Below are positions 44,387-52,378 of a stretch of DNA of 64,000 nt, in pieces. The notes below the pieces were generated by a model. That model was given only the letters and a program-made list of their open reading frames with translations. It was not told the DNA's origin and did not search any database. The stretch spans positions 40,636 to 104,635 of the forward strand of contig CAXBFJ010000012.1 in the NCBI GenBank assembly GCA_963975245.1. Direction: 5' to 3'. The stretch is from Panacagrimonas sp963975245. Its GTDB lineage: Bacteria > Pseudomonadota > Gammaproteobacteria > Nevskiales > Nevskiaceae. The translations under genes and the position numbers were made by a program. The stretch's first letter is position 1; each line of letters begins with the position of its first letter.

Positions 44387-45418
44387 ATGAACCTGAAAGG
44401 TATCGCAGTAAAGACCCACGACATGTCATTGCGAGATGGCATGCATCCCAAACAGCACCAGATCACGATCGAGCAGATGAAGTCTATCGCCGGTGGTCTT
44501 GATGCCGCCGGCGTGCCATTGATCGAAGTCACTCACGGCGATGGTTTGGGCGGTGCCTCGGTGAACTATGGATTTGCCGCTGCTACTGATGAGCAATACC
44601 TGCGCGCGGTGATTCCAACGCTGAAGCAGGCCAAGGTGTCTGCGTTGCTACTGCCAGGCATCGGCACAGTGGATCATCTCAGGATGGCAGCAGATTGTGG
44701 CATCCATACCATCCGCGTGGCGACGCACTGTACCGAGGCCGATGTCTCAGAGCAGCATATTGCCGCCGGCCGCAAGCTCGGTCTGGATACCGTGGGCTTT
44801 CTGATGATGGCGCACATGTCTGAGCCCGCGCAGCTTCTTGAGCAAGCCAAGCTAATGGAGTCCTACGGCGCTGAGTGCATTTACATCACGGACAGCGCCG
44901 GTTACATGCTGCCGGACGACGTCAGTGCCCGCATCGGACATCTGAGAGAGCACCTCAAAGCTGAGACCGAGCTGGGCTTCCACGGCCATCACAACCTGTC
45001 GATGGGCGTATCCAATTCATTGGCGGCCATCGAAGCCGGCGCCCGGCGCATCGACTGTGCCTGTGGGGGCATGGGGGCGGGGGCCGGCAACACGCCGCTG
45101 GAGGTATTCATTGCTGTCTGCCACCGCATGGGCGTAGAAACCGGGGTGGACCTGTTCAAGATCAGCGACGTGGCCGAGGATCTGGTGACTCCGATTCTCG
45201 ACTTTCCCGTTCGCATTGACAGGAACTCACTGACCCTCGGCTATGCCGGTGTGTACTCATCCTTCCTGCTATTTGCCAAACGGGCGGAAGCCAAGTACGG
45301 CATCTCTGCGCGAGAGATACTGCTCGAGCTCGGCCGCCAGAAAATGGTCGGCGGACAGGAAGATATGATTGAAGATACGGCCATGACCATGGCAAGGGAA
45401 CGAGGTCTGGCAGCATGA
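44387..45418 (+). CDS. 4-hydroxy-2-oxovalerate aldolase (NahM/XylK/MhpE-like)
   Basis: The 343-residue product has the DmpG-type blocks HDMSLRDGMHPKQHQ, THGDGLGG, ITDSAGYMLPDD and GFHGHHNLSMGV, whose histidines bind the divalent metal. It splits 4-hydroxy-2-oxovalerate to pyruvate and acetaldehyde and pairs with the dehydrogenase upstream. Its stop overlaps the RHD beta gene as ATGA, so the meta-pathway end is coupled to a salicylate-type oxygenase. Confidence 0.92.
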   Translation: MNLKGIAVKTHDMSLRDGMHPKQHQITIEQMKSIAGGLDAAGVPLIEVTHGDGLGGASVNYGFAAATDEQYLRAVIPTLKQAKVSALLLPGIGTVDHLRMAADCGIHTIRVATHCTEADVSEQHIAAGRKLGLDTVGFLMMAHMSEPAQLLEQAKLMESYGAECIYITDSAGYMLPDDVSARIGHLREHLKAETELGFHGHHNLSMGVSNSLAAIEAGARRIDCACGGMGAGAGNTPLEVFIAVCHRMGVETGVDLFKISDVAEDLVTPILDFPVRIDRNSLTLGYAGVYSSFLLFAKRAEAKYGISAREILLELGRQKMVGGQEDMIEDTAMTMARERGLAA

Positions 45419-45963
45419 CGGCACAGAACAAAACTACTCCTCGAGTTATGAAAACGACGGAAGCCGGTCCTGACGATCTGCGCACCATGTCCGCGATCGA
45501 ACTTTTTTACCAAGCGACGCAGTTGATGCAAGCATACTGCGCGTGCATCGACGAGGACCGTTTAGAGGACTGGCCGAATTTCTTCGCCGCCGACGGCAGT
45601 TTCGAACTTGTAACAAGAGAAAACGCTGACCGCAATCTACCTGCACACGCAATGCGTTGTGAGACCATCGGCATGATGCGTGACCGGGTGACATCGCTGA
45701 GACACGCCAACGTCTACGCTAAACAGTATTTCAACCACTTGGTCACTGATTTACTGATCGGCGAGCGCACCGACACGACAGTGAGTGTCAGCAGCAACTA
45801 CATGGTGACGCGCACCTTGGCAGTGGAGGGGGATCCCATCATCTTCAGTGTTGGCCGCACAACTGACGTGATGGTGATGACCGACCGGGGATTGCGCTTC
45901 AAGAGTCGCAGAGTCATTGCCGACAACGACCGAATTCACACTCTTCTGGTTTTGCCAATATGA
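45415..45963 (+). CDS. ring-hydroxylating oxygenase beta subunit, salicylate hydroxylase type (NagH-like)
   Basis: A 182-residue RHD beta subunit in the group of NagH/AhdA1d: AYCACIDEDRLEDWPNFF, FELVTRENADRNLPAHAM, MMRDRVTSLRHANVYAKQYFNH and a C-terminal RIHTLLVLPI. An extra tail of about 25 residues precedes the domain, and an internal ATG at 45448 is possible. ATGA overlaps link it to the aldolase before and the alpha subunit after. Here beta precedes alpha, the reverse of the other six pairs. Confidence 0.88.
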   Translation: MTAQNKTTPRVMKTTEAGPDDLRTMSAIELFYQATQLMQAYCACIDEDRLEDWPNFFAADGSFELVTRENADRNLPAHAMRCETIGMMRDRVTSLRHANVYAKQYFNHLVTDLLIGERTDTTVSVSSNYMVTRTLAVEGDPIIFSVGRTTDVMVMTDRGLRFKSRRVIADNDRIHTLLVLPI

Positions 45964-47231
45964 ACGCACCCATGAATCCGAACGTCGATCAGCGCCCGTT
46001 CACCTGGCCGCAGAGTGAAGAGATGCAAGTCCCTTATCAGGTCTTCACCGATCCGCGAATATTTGACCAAGAGCAAGAAAATATTTTCCGCGGCCCCCAT
46101 TGGAGTTTTCTGGCACTTGAAGCAGAAATACCTGAGCCCAACGATTTCAAATCGACCTATCTTGGTGATACTCCAGTTGTGGTGACTCGCGATCGTGAGG
46201 GCCAGATTCACGCATGGGTGAACCGCTGTGCGCACCGCGGTGCCATGGTTTGTCGAGACCGACGCGGCAAAGCGGATGCATTTACTTGTGTGTACCACCA
46301 GTGGTCATATGATGCGCAAGGAAATTTAAAGGGCGTTCCATTCCGCCGCGGTGTAAATGGTGAAGGCGGGATGCCCGCTAGTTTTGACATGAAGTTGCAT
46401 GAGCTACCAAAGCTCCGCGTGGCAACCTACCGCGGCCTGATCTTCGCTACGTTTGTCGCTGAAGATGAAGTGGAATCACTCGAGGACTATCTCGGCGAAG
46501 ATGTTTGCAAAATGCTGGATCGGATATTCAGCCGCCCTATTGAATTGCTCGGCGACGAACGTCAGGTGATGCACGGCAATTGGAAGCTTTACTCCGAAAA
46601 CACTCGAGATGCCTATCACGGCAGTCTGTTGCATCTCTTCCACGCAACATTTGGGCTTTATCGATCGACGCAGAAAGGCGGATGCAAGATGGACGTTAAA
46701 GGCAGGCATTCCCTGCTGACCGCGACCAAATCCGAGACCAAAGATCAGTCGGCGACCAAGGGGCTGCGAACCTATCAGGAAGGTCAATTTGCCCTGGAGG
46801 ACCCTTCACTCCTAGCCGGCACACCCGACTTTGACGACGGCATCTCCTTAGTGATTCTCGCGATATTCCCGAATCTGGTCGTTCAGCAGATAGCCAACTC
46901 ACTCGCGGTGCGTCACATACATCCTCGCTCAGTAAAAGAAATGGAGCTGGTCTGGACCTACTTTGGCTATAAGGATGACAGTCCGGCAGCACGCGAATCC
47001 CGCCTCAGGCAGATGAATCTGGTCGGCCCCGGCGGCTTGATCTCCATGGAAGACGGCGAGGCGGTAGAGTTGGTCCAGCAGGCAATCGTGCGCGATGGCG
47101 ATGCGACTTCCTACATTGCCATGGGTGGCCGCAAGGGTGAGCCACAGGACAATCTGGTCAACGAGGCGCCAATCGTCAGCTACTGGGATTATTACAAACG
47201 AGCAATGCACATCTCGTCGACTGAATCCTGA
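45960..47231 (+). CDS. ring-hydroxylating oxygenase alpha subunit, salicylate hydroxylase type (NagG-like)
   Basis: The 423-residue alpha subunit has the Rieske site CAHRG (90-92) and CVYHQW (110-113), and the iron site ENTRDAYHGSLLHLF with Asp217, His220 and His225. HQW instead of HGW and GVPFRRG are marks of the NagG/AhdA1c group, which hydroxylates salicylate and related hydroxyaryl acids. The gene lies between meta-pathway genes and the naphthalene-type genes, consistent with salicylate as link compound. A reductase and ferredoxin are not adjacent. Confidence 0.9.
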   Translation: MNAPMNPNVDQRPFTWPQSEEMQVPYQVFTDPRIFDQEQENIFRGPHWSFLALEAEIPEPNDFKSTYLGDTPVVVTRDREGQIHAWVNRCAHRGAMVCRDRRGKADAFTCVYHQWSYDAQGNLKGVPFRRGVNGEGGMPASFDMKLHELPKLRVATYRGLIFATFVAEDEVESLEDYLGEDVCKMLDRIFSRPIELLGDERQVMHGNWKLYSENTRDAYHGSLLHLFHATFGLYRSTQKGGCKMDVKGRHSLLTATKSETKDQSATKGLRTYQEGQFALEDPSLLAGTPDFDDGISLVILAIFPNLVVQQIANSLAVRHIHPRSVKEMELVWTYFGYKDDSPAARESRLRQMNLVGPGGLISMEDGEAVELVQQAIVRDGDATSYIAMGGRKGEPQDNLVNEAPIVSYWDYYKRAMHISSTES

Positions 47232-47282
47232 CGCCAATTTATTTTATTGAACACATCAAGAATTACTGAGAGGAGTACCGAG

Positions 47283-48788
47283 ATGGGTAAGGCAGAGAGC
47301 ACACAAGCAGCAGGTTCGCTTTTTCAGGCTGAATACGGCCATTTCATCAACGGAAAATGGGAAGGGGGTGCGAGCGGCGAGAAAATCGGCCTGCACAATC
47401 CGGCGACCGGTGCCTTACTTTCGAATATACAGTCAGGCAACGCCGCCGACGCCGTGCGCGCAGTGGATGCAGCCTATGCTGCGTTCTCTTCATGGCGCCA
47501 AACTCGACCGAATCAAAGGCAGGAACTCCTGTTCGAGATGGCGCGACGTATGCGTGCGCGCATTAATGATTACGCCATGCTGGAATCGCTGAATAACGGC
47601 AAGCCAGTGATGGAAGCGCTGCATTTCGACCTGCCAATGGCGATTGAGCAGTTCGAAATGTTTGCCGGTTCGGCATATCACCTGCACGGCGAATCCATCA
47701 GCACGCCATCGGCACTGGGCATCGTTCATCGGGAGCCACTGGGCGTCTGCGCTCAGATCATCCCCTGGAACGTGCCCTTGATCATGATGGCCGCAAAGAT
47801 TGCGCCTGCACTTGCTGCAGGGAACACCATCGTTCTCAAACCATCCGAAATAGTTTGCTTGGGCGTCATGGAATTTTTCCAGGAAATGGCGGACATCATT
47901 CCCGCCGGCGTGGTCAATGTCATCACCGGTTTCGGTCCCAACATTGGCGAGGCTTTGATCACTCATCCCAAGGTGCGAAAAGTTGCGTTTACCGGATCGC
48001 GACCGACAGCTCAGAAATTGATTCAGTACGCTTCTGTCAACGTCATTCCTCAGACGATGGAGCTTGGCGGTAAGTCAGCAAACATCGTTTGTGAGGATGC
48101 CGATTTGGACGCAGCAGCGGAAGGCGCGGCGATGTCGGTAGTTTTGAACAAAGGCGAAGTCTGTTTGGCAGGAAGCCGCGTTTTTGTACACGAGAAAATC
48201 AAGGACGCATTCCTGGAGAAATTCCAGGCCAATTTGCGCAAGGTAAAGCTGGGTGACCCCACCGATCCGACTACGCAGATGGGGCCTCAGGCGTCCAAAA
48301 TGCAACTCGACAAGATCTCGGCCTACCTGGAGCTTGGCCCCAAGGAAGGGGCGACCCTGCTGATGGGCGGCAAGCCGGCGAAGGTTCCCGGTTTCGAAAA
48401 AGGGTATTTCATTGAGCCGACCATTTTTACTGACGTAAAAAACAACATGCGCATCGCGCAGGAGGAGATCTTCGGGCCGGTCTCCACCGTCATTAGCTGG
48501 AAAGATGACGAAGAAGTCGTGCGCATGGCCAACGATTCCACTTACGGCCTTGGCGGAGGTCTGTGGACGCAGAACCTGCGCCGTGCACACAAAATCTCAC
48601 AGGGCATCGATACCGGCACCATCTGGGTCAATCGCTATTACAACTTCATCGCTGGCATGCCGGTGGGTGGCTACAAGCAGAGTGGCTTTGGTCGAGAGTT
48701 TGCACAAGAGGTATTGCACCACTACACCTTGACCAAGAGCGTCATCATCAATCTGGAAGAAGGCCCTATCGGTGTCTTTGGGGGCTAA
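47283..48788 (+). CDS. NAD-dependent aldehyde dehydrogenase
   Basis: This 501-residue aldehyde dehydrogenase has PWNVPLIMMAAKIAPALAAG, TMELGGKSANIV with the general-base glutamate, the catalytic cysteine in NKGEVCLAGSRV, and EEIFGPVSTVI. It resembles the betaine/phenylacetaldehyde type more than the NahF type. ATG 47283 is preceded by GAGGAG. Its position before nahC and nahD suggests oxidation of an aryl aldehyde such as salicylaldehyde, but the substrate is not fixed by sequence. Confidence 0.87.
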   Translation: MGKAESTQAAGSLFQAEYGHFINGKWEGGASGEKIGLHNPATGALLSNIQSGNAADAVRAVDAAYAAFSSWRQTRPNQRQELLFEMARRMRARINDYAMLESLNNGKPVMEALHFDLPMAIEQFEMFAGSAYHLHGESISTPSALGIVHREPLGVCAQIIPWNVPLIMMAAKIAPALAAGNTIVLKPSEIVCLGVMEFFQEMADIIPAGVVNVITGFGPNIGEALITHPKVRKVAFTGSRPTAQKLIQYASVNVIPQTMELGGKSANIVCEDADLDAAAEGAAMSVVLNKGEVCLAGSRVFVHEKIKDAFLEKFQANLRKVKLGDPTDPTTQMGPQASKMQLDKISAYLELGPKEGATLLMGGKPAKVPGFEKGYFIEPTIFTDVKNNMRIAQEEIFGPVSTVISWKDDEEVVRMANDSTYGLGGGLWTQNLRRAHKISQGIDTGTIWVNRYYNFIAGMPVGGYKQSGFGREFAQEVLHHYTLTKSVIINLEEGPIGVFGG

Positions 48789-48836
48789 GCGCGACCCGCG
48801 TTTTGCTGAAATCAATAATCAAAACAGGAAACTAAT

Positions 48837-49754
48837 ATGTCAGAAGTCAAAGTAACTGAACTCGGCTATCTCGGACTCTCGGTGAGTAACGCCGCGGCCT
48901 GGAAGCAATATGCGGCCGAAGTGGTGGGGATGCAGGTGGTGGATGAGGGTGAGAGCGATCGCTTCTATCTGCGCATGGATTTATGGCACCACCGAATCGT
49001 CGCCCACGTAGGCGAAACCGATGATCTTGAGTACATCGGCTGGCGAGTAGCAGGGCCGGACGAATTGGAGGCCATGGCGCAAAAAATGCGCGATGCAGGC
49101 TACGAAGTCAGCGCCGGCACCGAAGAAGAAGCCAAGGAACGGCACGTGCTTGGACTGATCAAGCTCATGGATCCGGGCGGCATTCCAACCGAAGTTTTCT
49201 GGGGCCCCAGAGTGGATGCGGGTAAGCCTTTCCATCCGGGTCGGCCGATGTATGGAAAGTTCGTCACTCTTGATGAGGGTATCGGACATTGCATCCTGCG
49301 GCAAAGTGACGACGAGGCCGCCTACAAGTTCTATCGTGCGCTCGGTCTGCGCGGTTCAGTCGAATACAAGCTGCCGCTTCCCGGTGGCATGACGGCAAAA
49401 CCCACCTTCATGCACTGCAATGCGCGTCAGCATTCCGTCGCCTTCGGTTTGGGCCCCATGCCCAAGCGCATCAATCACCTGATGATCGAATACACGGATC
49501 TCGATGATCTTGGGATGGCTCACGACATCGTGCGCAAGCGCGAGATTGATGTCGCAGTGCAGCTCGGCAAGCACTCCAATGACAAGGCTCTGACTTTCTA
49601 CCATGCCAACCCTTCAGGCTGGCTGTGGGAACTCGGTTGGGGCGCAGCCAAGGCTCCGGCACAGCAGGAGTATTACCACGGCGACATCTTTGGCCATGGC
49701 AATGAAGCGTCTGGCTACGGTATGGATATCGAACTGGACGGCGGAACCAAATAA
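48837..49754 (+). CDS. nahC: 1,2-dihydroxynaphthalene-type extradiol dioxygenase (NahC-like)
   Basis: The 305-residue product matches NahC across its length: TELGYLGLSVSN, DEGESDRFYLRMDLWHHRI, DDLEYIGWRVAG, NPFHPGRP-type (here KPFHPGRP), GHCILRQSD, FMHCNARQHSVAFG, HLMIEYTDLDDLG, NDKALTFY and GDIFGHG. Iron ligands are His in GIGHCIL, His in INHLMIEY and a late glutamate in WLWELGWG. It cleaves a fused-ring diol between C1 and the ring-junction carbon. NahD follows after 25 bases. Confidence 0.93.
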   Translation: MSEVKVTELGYLGLSVSNAAAWKQYAAEVVGMQVVDEGESDRFYLRMDLWHHRIVAHVGETDDLEYIGWRVAGPDELEAMAQKMRDAGYEVSAGTEEEAKERHVLGLIKLMDPGGIPTEVFWGPRVDAGKPFHPGRPMYGKFVTLDEGIGHCILRQSDDEAAYKFYRALGLRGSVEYKLPLPGGMTAKPTFMHCNARQHSVAFGLGPMPKRINHLMIEYTDLDDLGMAHDIVRKREIDVAVQLGKHSNDKALTFYHANPSGWLWELGWGAAKAPAQQEYYHGDIFGHGNEASGYGMDIELDGGTK

Positions 49755-49779
49755 ATCCCTGTGTAGAGCGAGGAAGAGA

Positions 49780-50400
49780 ATGCCGATGAATGTCGAGAAC
49801 GGAATGATTGATTTCTATTTTGATTTCATGAGTCCCTTTGCCTATTTGGCGCAAAGGCGCCTGCCCGAGCTGGCAGCGCGTTACGGCTACGGCATTGTCT
49901 ACAAGCCCTTTGACCTGCCTTTGGCAAAGAAAGCCGCCGGCAATTTCGGCCCCTCCAATCGAGAGGTGCCGGCCAAGCTGCGCTATCTGACAGCGGATAT
50001 GAACCGTTGGGCGGCGCGTTATGGGGTTCCTCTCAAATTCCCAAGTTCATTCGCCTCACAGCGAATGAACATTGGGACTTTCTATGCTCAAGAACGTAAC
50101 AAGGCACAGGATTACGTGACGGCAGCGTATGGTCGCGCCTGGTCAAGTGGCGACGATATGAGCGATACAGAAGTGCTCGCTGGCCTAGCCAGGGAGATGA
50201 AATGGGATGAGTCCGAATTTGTCGACTTCATTGATTCCCCGGAGGGGGTGAAGAGATTTGAAGCCGCCAATCTTGAAGCCCATTCACGCGGCGTATTCGG
50301 AGCCCCCACCATGTTGATCGGAGATGACATGTGGTGGGGCAATGATCGCCTGGACTTCCTGGAAGAATTTCTAAAACAAAAATCAGACAAAGCAGCCTGA
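49780..50400 (+). CDS. nahD: 2-hydroxychromene-2-carboxylate isomerase (NahD-like)
   Basis: This 206-residue DsbA-fold, kappa-class GST-like protein begins MIDFYFDFMSPFAYLAQRRL after a few residues, with the active-site serine in FMSPF. GPSNREVPAKLRYL, RMNIGTFY and a C-terminal VFGAPTMLIGDDMWWGNDRL follow NahD closely. It isomerises the chromene carboxylate made after NahC to the open hydroxybenzylidenepyruvate, the substrate of NahE at 1-840. ATG 49780 is chosen because AGGAAGAG precedes it and the length fits the family. Confidence 0.92.
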   Translation: MPMNVENGMIDFYFDFMSPFAYLAQRRLPELAARYGYGIVYKPFDLPLAKKAAGNFGPSNREVPAKLRYLTADMNRWAARYGVPLKFPSSFASQRMNIGTFYAQERNKAQDYVTAAYGRAWSSGDDMSDTEVLAGLAREMKWDESEFVDFIDSPEGVKRFEAANLEAHSRGVFGAPTMLIGDDMWWGNDRLDFLEEFLKQKSDKAA

Positions 50401-50424
50401 CACGAGTGCGAGAGGAATACTGAG

Positions 50425-51789
50425 ATGAGTAAATTTGAAAATCTAGTAGACATGCGGAATGGCACGCAGCAGAAGAGCGTGTTCTATGACCGCGACATCT
50501 ATGAACTGGAACTCGAGCGCATCTTTGCGCGCTGTTGGTTGTTCCTGACCCACGAGAGCGCCATCCCCAATTTCGGTGATTTCGTGACCACCAAGATGGG
50601 CGAGGACGAAGTGATCGTCGCCCGGCAGCAAGACGGCTCGATCAAAGCCTTCATCAACTCCTGCCAGCATCGTGGCACACAGGTCTGCCCGGCAGAAGCG
50701 GGCAATGCCAAGGGCTTTGTCTGCAGCTATCACGGCTGGTCCTACGGCCTCGACGGAAAGTTGGAAAACATGCCGTTCGAAAAGGAGTTGTACAAAGGCA
50801 AGGTCGACAAGTCCAAACACGGACTGGTCCAGGCTCGAGTCGAGAGCTATCACGGCTTTGTTTACGGCTGTTTTGACGATGATGCCCCGAGCCTGGAAGA
50901 TTATCTGGGCGAGATGAAGTGGTATCTCGACGTCTGGATGGATGCCACCGGTGGTGTCGAGTTGATTGGCCCGCCCAGCCGCTCGATTCTCAATTGCAAC
51001 TGGAAAACCCCGACCGAGAATTTTGCTGGTGATGCTTACCACGTGGGCTGGACGCACGCCGCAGGTTTGAAAGTCATGCCGGGTCCCTTGTCTGTACTTT
51101 CGGGCAACGCCGTGCTGCCGCCGACCGGCGCTGGCCTGCAGGTCACCACGCGACACGGTCATGGCGTCGGTATCCTCTATGACGCCGGGCCTGCGCTGAT
51201 GTCGGACATGATTGAGGAAATCTTCGCCTGGCAGGCGCGCAAGAAGCCGATGATCGAGAAGAAGCTGGGTGCACTGCGTGCGCGCTTCTACGGCTCCCAC
51301 TTGAATTCTTCGATCTTCCCCAATAACTCCTTTCTTTGGGGCACCAATACTTTCAAAATGTGGGCGCCGCGCGGGCCCGGACAGATTGAGGCCTTTACAT
51401 GGGCCATCGTTGAAAAAGATATGCCGGCCGATCTGAAAGAGGGCATTGCCCGCGTCATGCACCGTACATTCGGTACAGCAGGCATGTTCGAGGCGGACGA
51501 CAGTGACAATATGGAAACCATGACCCATGTGAACCGCGGATTCGTTACCCGCAAGGGAAAGATGAATAGCCAGATGGGTCTGGGCGGCGACCGTATTGAT
51601 CCCGAGCTGCCCGGTGTCGTTGGTGATTCAGCCATTGGTGAAACCAGCTATCGCGGCTACTACCGGTTCTATCAGGAAATTCTGAACGCCAAAACCTGGG
51701 ATGAGATTCGGGCCAATAACGCAGACTGGTTTGTCCCCTTGCTGGGAGAGCAGACCGAGGAAGAAGCGCGCAAGGCAGCTGCTGCCTGA
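50425..51789 (+). CDS. naphthalene/PAH dioxygenase alpha subunit (NahAc-like)
   Basis: The 454-residue alpha subunit is close to NahAc. The Rieske site is CQHRG (80-82) and CSYHGW (100-103). The iron site TENFAGDAYHVGWTHAAG gives Asp203, His206 and His211, and Asp359 in EADDSDNMET is the third ligand. Phe349 corresponds to the NahAc residue that controls regioselectivity. SILNCNWK, LSGNAVLPPTGAGLQ and VVGDSAIGETSYRGYYR are strongly family-specific. It would make a cis-dihydrodiol of a fused-ring arene. It follows nahD after 24 bases. Confidence 0.93.
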   Translation: MSKFENLVDMRNGTQQKSVFYDRDIYELELERIFARCWLFLTHESAIPNFGDFVTTKMGEDEVIVARQQDGSIKAFINSCQHRGTQVCPAEAGNAKGFVCSYHGWSYGLDGKLENMPFEKELYKGKVDKSKHGLVQARVESYHGFVYGCFDDDAPSLEDYLGEMKWYLDVWMDATGGVELIGPPSRSILNCNWKTPTENFAGDAYHVGWTHAAGLKVMPGPLSVLSGNAVLPPTGAGLQVTTRHGHGVGILYDAGPALMSDMIEEIFAWQARKKPMIEKKLGALRARFYGSHLNSSIFPNNSFLWGTNTFKMWAPRGPGQIEAFTWAIVEKDMPADLKEGIARVMHRTFGTAGMFEADDSDNMETMTHVNRGFVTRKGKMNSQMGLGGDRIDPELPGVVGDSAIGETSYRGYYRFYQEILNAKTWDEIRANNADWFVPLLGEQTEEEARKAAAA

Positions 51790-51819
51790 GCGGCATAATA
51801 AAAAACAGAGGATGAAGCC

Positions 51820-52365
51820 ATGACAGAAGTAACCACGCCTGCTCCCTCACCGGTCAGGGCGAGCGAGTCGCTGCGCTCCGAGGTTGAAGCGTTCCTGTAT
51901 CTTGAGGCGCGACTTTTATCCACTGCCCAGGAGCGTGTTTGGCACACACAGATGCTGCATCCGGAAATCCATTACCGGGTGTGCAGTCGCCAACTGCGTT
52001 CATCCAAGAGCAAGCGCTACGATCAGCCAATTGAAGTCTTTCATTTCGACGATGACATCAATGCGCTCGACAAACGCGTGGACCAGATTGAATCCGGTAT
52101 CCAGTGGCGCTCCGATCCTCCGGAGACCCTGATGTATATCGTCTCCAATGTGGAGGCATTCGACGACGAGCAAGGAGGGGATGTCCGGGTCTATTCCAAT
52201 GTCATCATGATTCGCGACCGCCGCGTCTACGAAAGCGATCAATTTCATTATCGGCGCGAGGATGTCCTGCGACGCGGCGAAGACGGCGCCCTCAGATTGC
52301 TGGAACGTAGTGTGGTTTACGGCCAGCGCATGGTTCAAGGTAAGAACCTCCTGTTTTTCCTATAG
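51820..52365 (+). CDS. naphthalene/PAH dioxygenase beta subunit (NahAd-like)
   Basis: This 181-residue RHD beta subunit has AFLYLEARLLSTAQERVWHTQML, HYRVCSRQLR, DRRVYESDQFHYRREDVLRR and an ending NLLFFL, typical of the NahAd/PhnA2 group. It begins 30 bases after the alpha gene, with AGAGGA upstream. No ferredoxin or reductase gene follows; a GMC oxidoreductase does. Confidence 0.9.
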   Translation: MTEVTTPAPSPVRASESLRSEVEAFLYLEARLLSTAQERVWHTQMLHPEIHYRVCSRQLRSSKSKRYDQPIEVFHFDDDINALDKRVDQIESGIQWRSDPPETLMYIVSNVEAFDDEQGGDVRVYSNVIMIRDRRVYESDQFHYRREDVLRRGEDGALRLLERSVVYGQRMVQGKNLLFFL

Positions 52366-52378
52366 AAGGATTTCTTCA

